A DNA stretch of 64,000 bases from Clostridia bacterium (lineage in GTDB: Bacteria > Bacillota > Clostridia > TANB77 > CAG-508), in NCBI GenBank assembly GCA_017517685.1, contig JAFWYK010000010.1:336058-400057 (forward strand), in the 5' to 3' direction. Positions 60,664-64,000 of the stretch are shown here, in pieces. A program made the position numbers and the translations under genes. The notes beneath the pieces are model-generated. The model was given only the letters and a program-made list of their open reading frames with translations, was not told the origin of the DNA and ran no database searches. The first letter of the stretch is position 1. Every line of letters starts with the position of its first letter.

Positions 60664-62379
60664 TTATTTAACAATGATTGTTTTAAAGTTATTATAAATT
60701 ACCATACCTGGTCTTGAACCAGAAGCTTTTTTTACAAATTTTGCATAGCAGTAATCAACTGAAACATTTAAACTTGTTGATGCTTTGCTATTTTCCTTTG
60801 CTAGTTTTGCACAATTAAATAATACATTTTCAGGAATTTCATCTATTTCTAAATTCTCAGAATTTCTTAGTAGAACATGGCTACCATGAATTTTTTGTGT
60901 ATGGAACCAAATATCATTTGGATTAGAAAGTCTTAAACTAATATAATCATTTTGCATGTTATTTTTTCCAATATAAACAGTAAAGCCATCTATTGTTTGA
61001 GTTTCAAATTCAATAACTTCGCTAGAAGATTTCTTTTTGATATTTTTATTCTTTTCTTGTTTTGCAATTGCTTTTTTAGTCGAAACATTTTCTGCAATTT
61101 CTTCATAAACACCACTAATATCATTTATAGTTTTAGCATTACTTAAGTTAAATACTATACTTTCAATATAATCTAATTCTTTTTCAGCTTCTTTCTTTTG
61201 TTCAGAAACAATTGATAGCGCGTTTTTTAATTTATTATATTTTTTAAAATATTTCTCAATATTTTTTTGCACAGATAAACTAATATCCATAGGAATTGTT
61301 ATAGGTGAGTTGTTATCATAATAATTATCAACGGTAACTTCTTTGACATTAGCATTAGAATCAAATTTATAAAGATTTGCTGTTAGAAGCTCACCGTATA
61401 ATCTGTATGTGTCCATTCCATCACATTCTTTAAGTTTTTGATTAATATTTTCTAATTTTTTGTATGTTTTCTTTAAAGAAGAAGAAACTATTTTTAACAG
61501 ATTATTTCTAGAATTTATAAAAAGAGAATTTTGCTCTTTATTAAAATAGAAGTCATCTATAAATGCATTAATAGACTTTGATTCTTCTGTAATTTTATTA
61601 GTAATAATAGTATAATCTTTTGTTCCGATTTCTTTACATGTAACTTTATTAGTTCCCATGAAAGAAATAAGTTCTTTTATATGATTATATGTTTTTTCTA
61701 AATCAGCTTTAGAGAATTCTAAATCAGACACGTTTAATATTGATAAATTTTCTTTGATAAATGGTTTACTAAAACCAATAAAGGTATTTGTAAAGAATTT
61801 TGATAAAGAAACACCTTCTAATGATGCAGTTTCTTCTTCGAAAATTTTATAAAATTCTTCAAATGAATTAAGTCTTAAAAAACTCTCTTTAGTGATAGGC
61901 ATAAATGTATATTCATGAGCTGGAAGTAAATCTCTAGAACTATCACAATGTTTTAGAGTATCAATTATGATATTGTTTTCGTTAGTAAGAATTACGTTAG
62001 AATGTCTGCTCATTATTTCAATATATAATTTTCGTTTAACCAAATCATTTAAATCATTATAACATTCAAATTGAATTTCAACAGTTCTTTCTAAATCAAA
62101 ATTAGAGATGTTTATAATTCTTCCACCAACTAAATATTTTCTAAGAAGCATACAAAAATTATATGCATTTTGTGGATTTTGTTTTGTGTAATATGTTAAA
62201 TGTATTCTACAAAACTCAGGATTAGCACAAAGATTAAGTAAATAGTTTTCTCCATTATTATAAAGACTAAGAACGACTTCGTTTTTAGTTGGTTCATATA
62301 CTTTATTTACTTTAGCTCCTATAATAAGTCCTTTTAATTCTGAGATAATGCTTTTTGTAATAAATCCGTCAAATGCCAT
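60664..62379 (-). CDS. rqcH: Rqc2-type ribosome quality control factor RqcH (NFACT family)
   Basis: Binds stalled 50S-peptidyl-tRNA and recruits tRNA-Ala to add C-terminal alanine tails that mark chains for degradation. Also known as FbpA/NEMF homologue. 571 residues, usual length: NFACT-N at about 1-210 (MAFDGFITKSIISELKG, IIGAKVNKVYEP), a coiled middle, and NFACT-R at about 455-560 (DIWFHTQKIHGSHVLLR). At the functionally important position 97-98, usually Asp-Arg, this protein has Glu-Arg (DLER). Minus strand, with AAAGGAG ahead of its ATG. Confidence 0.93.
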   Translation of the reverse strand: MAFDGFITKSIISELKGLIIGAKVNKVYEPTKNEVVLSLYNNGENYLLNLCANPEFCRIHLTYYTKQNPQNAYNFCMLLRKYLVGGRIINISNFDLERTVEIQFECYNDLNDLVKRKLYIEIMSRHSNVILTNENNIIIDTLKHCDSSRDLLPAHEYTFMPITKESFLRLNSFEEFYKIFEEETASLEGVSLSKFFTNTFIGFSKPFIKENLSILNVSDLEFSKADLEKTYNHIKELISFMGTNKVTCKEIGTKDYTIITNKITEESKSINAFIDDFYFNKEQNSLFINSRNNLLKIVSSSLKKTYKKLENINQKLKECDGMDTYRLYGELLTANLYKFDSNANVKEVTVDNYYDNNSPITIPMDISLSVQKNIEKYFKKYNKLKNALSIVSEQKKEAEKELDYIESIVFNLSNAKTINDISGVYEEIAENVSTKKAIAKQEKNKNIKKKSSSEVIEFETQTIDGFTVYIGKNNMQNDYISLRLSNPNDIWFHTQKIHGSHVLLRNSENLEIDEIPENVLFNCAKLAKENSKASTSLNVSVDYCYAKFVKKASGSRPGMVIYNNFKTIIVK

Positions 62380-62418
62380 AAAATTAATACTCCTTTTAGC
62401 TTTAAATAATCTATATCT

Positions 62419-62447
62419 ATATTAACCTAAAAAATAAATAAAATCAA
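62419..62447 (-). promoter_or_regulatory. Promoter of rqcH
   Basis: On the minus strand TTGATT (62442-62447) and TAATAT (62419-62424) with a 17-base spacer, about 40 bases from the start codon. Confidence 0.6.
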
Positions 62448-62546
62448 TTGGAATGGATGATAATTTCGTGAAAAAAACATTGCTTTTTAGACATAATTCA
62501 GCTTTAAAAAATTCACATAAAAAACATATGAAATTTGATTTCCTTA

Positions 62547-62555
62547 TGATATAAT
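62547..62555 (+). promoter_or_regulatory. Extended -10 element of the pgi promoter
   Basis: TGATATAAT at 62547-62555 (TGn plus TATAAT). There is no good -35 at 16-18 bases, which is normal for extended -10 promoters. Confidence 0.6.
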
Positions 62556-62608
62556 CAATCTTGTAAATTTAATAAATAAAATCTATATAGATTTTTAGGA
62601 GGTTTAAA

Positions 62609-63910
62609 GTGGTAAAATTTAATTTTGAAAACTCAAGTATTGAAGAAAAAGTAATTAACACATATTGCGATAAGGTTATGGCAATTCATAAAGAATTACA
62701 TGAAAAAGCAAATGATGAAAAAGAATTTTTAGGATGGATTGAACTTCCTACAAATTATGATAAAGAAGAATTTGCTAGAATAAAAAAAGCTGCTAAAAAA
62801 ATACAAAAAGATTCTGATGTATTAGTAGTAATCGGAATAGGTGGTTCTTACTTAGGTGCAAGAGCTGTTATAGATGCGTTAACACATAGCTTTTATAATA
62901 GCATGCCAGAAGGAAAGAGAAAAACACCACAAATAGTATATGCAGGAAATAATTTAAGTCCAGTATATATGAATGATTTATTAGAATTTGTTGCTGATAA
63001 AGATATTTCTATTAATGTTATTTCAAAATCAGGAACAACAACAGAACCAGCTATAGCTTTTAGAGTATTTAGAGAAGTATTAGAAACAAAATATGGTGTT
63101 GCAGAAGCTAGAAAAAGAATTTATGTAACAACAGATAAACAAAGAGGGGCTTTAAAAACATTAGCAAATGAAGAAAAATATGAAACATTCGTAATTCCAG
63201 ATAATATTGGTGGAAGATTTTCTGTTTTAACAGCTGTTGGATTATTACCAATTGCTGCTGCAGGAATTGATATAGATAAATTGATGAAAGGTGCTAAAAT
63301 TGCACAAGATAAATATGCAGATCCTGATTTACAATATAATGAATGCTATAAATATGCTGTTGCAAGAAATCTTTTATATGATTCAGGAAAGACAATTGAA
63401 ATTTTAGCAAACTATGAACCAAAACTTCATTATATGACAGAATGGTGGAAACAATTATATGGAGAAAGTGAAGGGAAAGATCTTAAAGGAATATTCCCAG
63501 CAGGTGTTGATTTAACAACAGATTTACACTCAATGGGGCAATATATACAAGATGGTAGAAGAGATTTAATGGAAACAGTTCTTAAAGTTGGTGAAAACTC
63601 TTCAGAACTTACAATCCAACCAGATGATCAAAATTTAGATGGACTAAATTATTTAGCTGGAAAAACAGTAGGATATGTTAATTCTAAAGCTATGGAAGGA
63701 ACAATACTTGCTCACGTTACAGGAAATGTTCCAAACTTTGTAATAGAAATTGATAGATTAGATGAAGAAAATCTTGGTGAATTAATTTACTTCTTTGAAA
63801 AAGCATGTGCTATTTCAGGAAATATATTAGGAGTAAATCCATTTAATCAACCAGGTGTTGAAGAATATAAAAAGAATATGTTTAAATTACTTGAAAAACC
63901 AGGTTACTAA
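62609..63910 (+). CDS. pgi: Glucose-6-phosphate isomerase
   Basis: Interconverts glucose 6-phosphate and fructose 6-phosphate. 433 residues, the compact bacterial form. Landmarks: [56 protein letters not shown], and [14 protein letters not shown] at the end. The start codon is GTG at 62609 behind AGGAGG. The last 17 codons and the terminator lie in the left arm of a perfect palindrome. Confidence 0.96.
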   Translation: MVKFNFENSSIEEKVINTYCDKVMAIHKELHEKANDEKEFLGWIELPTNYDKEEFARIKKAAKKIQKDSDVLVVIGIGGSYLGARAVIDALTHSFYNSMPEGKRKTPQIVYAGNNLSPVYMNDLLEFVADKDISINVISKSGTTTEPAIAFRVFREVLETKYGVAEARKRIYVTTDKQRGALKTLANEEKYETFVIPDNIGGRFSVLTAVGLLPIAAAGIDIDKLMKGAKIAQDKYADPDLQYNECYKYAVARNLLYDSGKTIEILANYEPKLHYMTEWWKQLYGESEGKDLKGIFPAGVDLTTDLHSMGQYIQDGRRDLMETVLKVGENSSELTIQPDDQNLDGLNYLAGKTVGYVNSKAMEGTILAHVTGNVPNFVIEIDRLDEENLGELIYFFEKACAISGNILGVNPFNQPGVEEYKKNMFKLLEKPGY

Positions 63911-63913
63911 AAT

Positions 63914-63945
63914 AAAAAATGCGGATTATATAATCCGCATTTTTT
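63914..63945 (+). terminator. Terminator of pgi, at the palindrome centre
   Basis: Stem AAAAAATGCGGATTAT (63914-63929) with its complement (63930-63945), T-run at the end. The stem is continuous with the larger palindrome. Confidence 0.85.
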
Positions 63946-63948
63946 ATT

Positions 63949-64000
63949 TTAGTAACCTGGTTTTTCAAGTAATTTAAACATATTCTTTTTATATTCTTCA
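63949..64000 (-). CDS. 3' end of an inverted pgi copy, cut by the window edge
   Basis: On the minus strand this stretch reads the final 16-17 codons of pgi followed by its TAA at 63949-63951, identical in every base to the plus-strand copy. It may be part of a second, convergent pgi gene, or an artefact of sequence fold-back. The sequence beyond the window is needed to tell. Confidence 0.4.
   Translation of the reverse strand, partial: EEYKKNMFKLLEKPGY

Larger units (their letters stand above)
63859..64000. repeat. Perfect 142-base palindrome at the window edge
   Basis: Bases 63859-63929 are the exact reverse complement of 63930-64000 (71 bases per arm, no mismatch, no spacer). The arms carry the last 17 codons of pgi, its stop and the terminator stem. 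The palindrome is cut by the window edge and may be longer. Only the central 30 or so bases are explained by a terminator hairpin. Confidence 0.97.

Noticed and set aside
1..64000. Possible recoding of UGA to Trp, because almost no gene ends in TGA
   Set aside because: Trp is encoded by TGG throughout (for instance in glgP), no gene is interrupted by in-frame TGA, and one gene (13142-13576) ends with TGA. UGA is simply avoided as a stop in this AT-rich genome.
1..64000. tRNA or rRNA genes, CRISPR arrays
   Set aside because: All gaps are short and were read for clover-leaf ends with a T-arm consensus and for regularly spaced repeats. None was found.
63859..64000. The whole palindrome as an ordinary terminator
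   Set aside because: A terminator explains the central stem of about 30 bases. The symmetry continues without a mismatch through the stop codon and 17 codons of pgi, which a terminator does not require.

Overview
The window is a 64 kb piece of a very AT-rich genome with strong AGGAGG-type ribosome binding sites, textbook TTGACA-17-TATAAT promoters and compact T-tailed hairpin terminators. Gene content (dxs route to isoprenoids, rlmN-prpC-prkC-rpe, pta plus acetate kinases, RqcH, YlmH, TypA, PASTA kinase) points to a low-GC Bacillota, most likely an uncultured fermentative Clostridia-type bacterium. The genetic code looks standard: Trp is TGG. UGA is almost never used as a stop. I see no tRNA, rRNA, CRISPR array, transposase or phage gene.

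Layout. 1-3.8 kb: a CTP-dependent prenol/lipid kinase-like protein, dxs, a YlmH-type S4 protein and cytidine deaminase, ending at a two-way terminator shared with a converging orphan (3847-5391, minus) that encodes a single-pass membrane protein of unknown function. 5.6-13.1 kb: housekeeping (glgP, a P-loop/Asp23 fusion, cmk, plsC, typA, trmR-like). 13.1-13.6 kb: a GC-rich orphan gene with its own promoter and terminator. 13.7-47.6 kb: glmU and then a very large surface-polysaccharide locus. 47.8-48.2 kb: a second compositionally odd orphan. 48.4-54.9 kb: rlmN, prpC, prkC, rpe, a bactofilin-like exported membrane protein and nth. 55-60.6 kb: pta, a small membrane protein and three consecutive acetate kinase genes. 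60.7-62.4 kb: rqcH on the minus strand. 62.6-63.9 kb: pgi, followed by a perfect 142-base palindrome that mirrors the 3' end of pgi up to the window edge.

The polysaccharide locus makes dTDP-L-rhamnose (rfbD, rfbA, rfbC, rfbB) and UDP-galactose (galE). It carries eight GT2 glycosyltransferase genes with eleven GT2 domains, three of them two-domain enzymes and one of these fused to a methyltransferase. It encodes a Wzm/Wzt ABC exporter and also a Wzx-like flippase, and a GtrA/GtrB pair. Five large polytopic proteins resemble GT-C transferases or polymerases. My reading (inference) is a rhamnose-based wall polymer assembled in the cytoplasm, exported by Wzm/Wzt, then decorated outside with sugars carried on polyprenyl phosphate. 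No initiating phosphoglycosyltransferase and no ligase is in the window.

The most unusual items are the terminal palindrome, the P-loop/Asp23 fusion, the fused transferase whose second GT2 domain has lost its acidic metal-binding motif, a shortened polytopic paralogue lacking the putative active-site loop, the two orphan genes flanking the polysaccharide locus, the typA leader in which a terminator hairpin starts at the transcription start, and the triple acetate kinase set.
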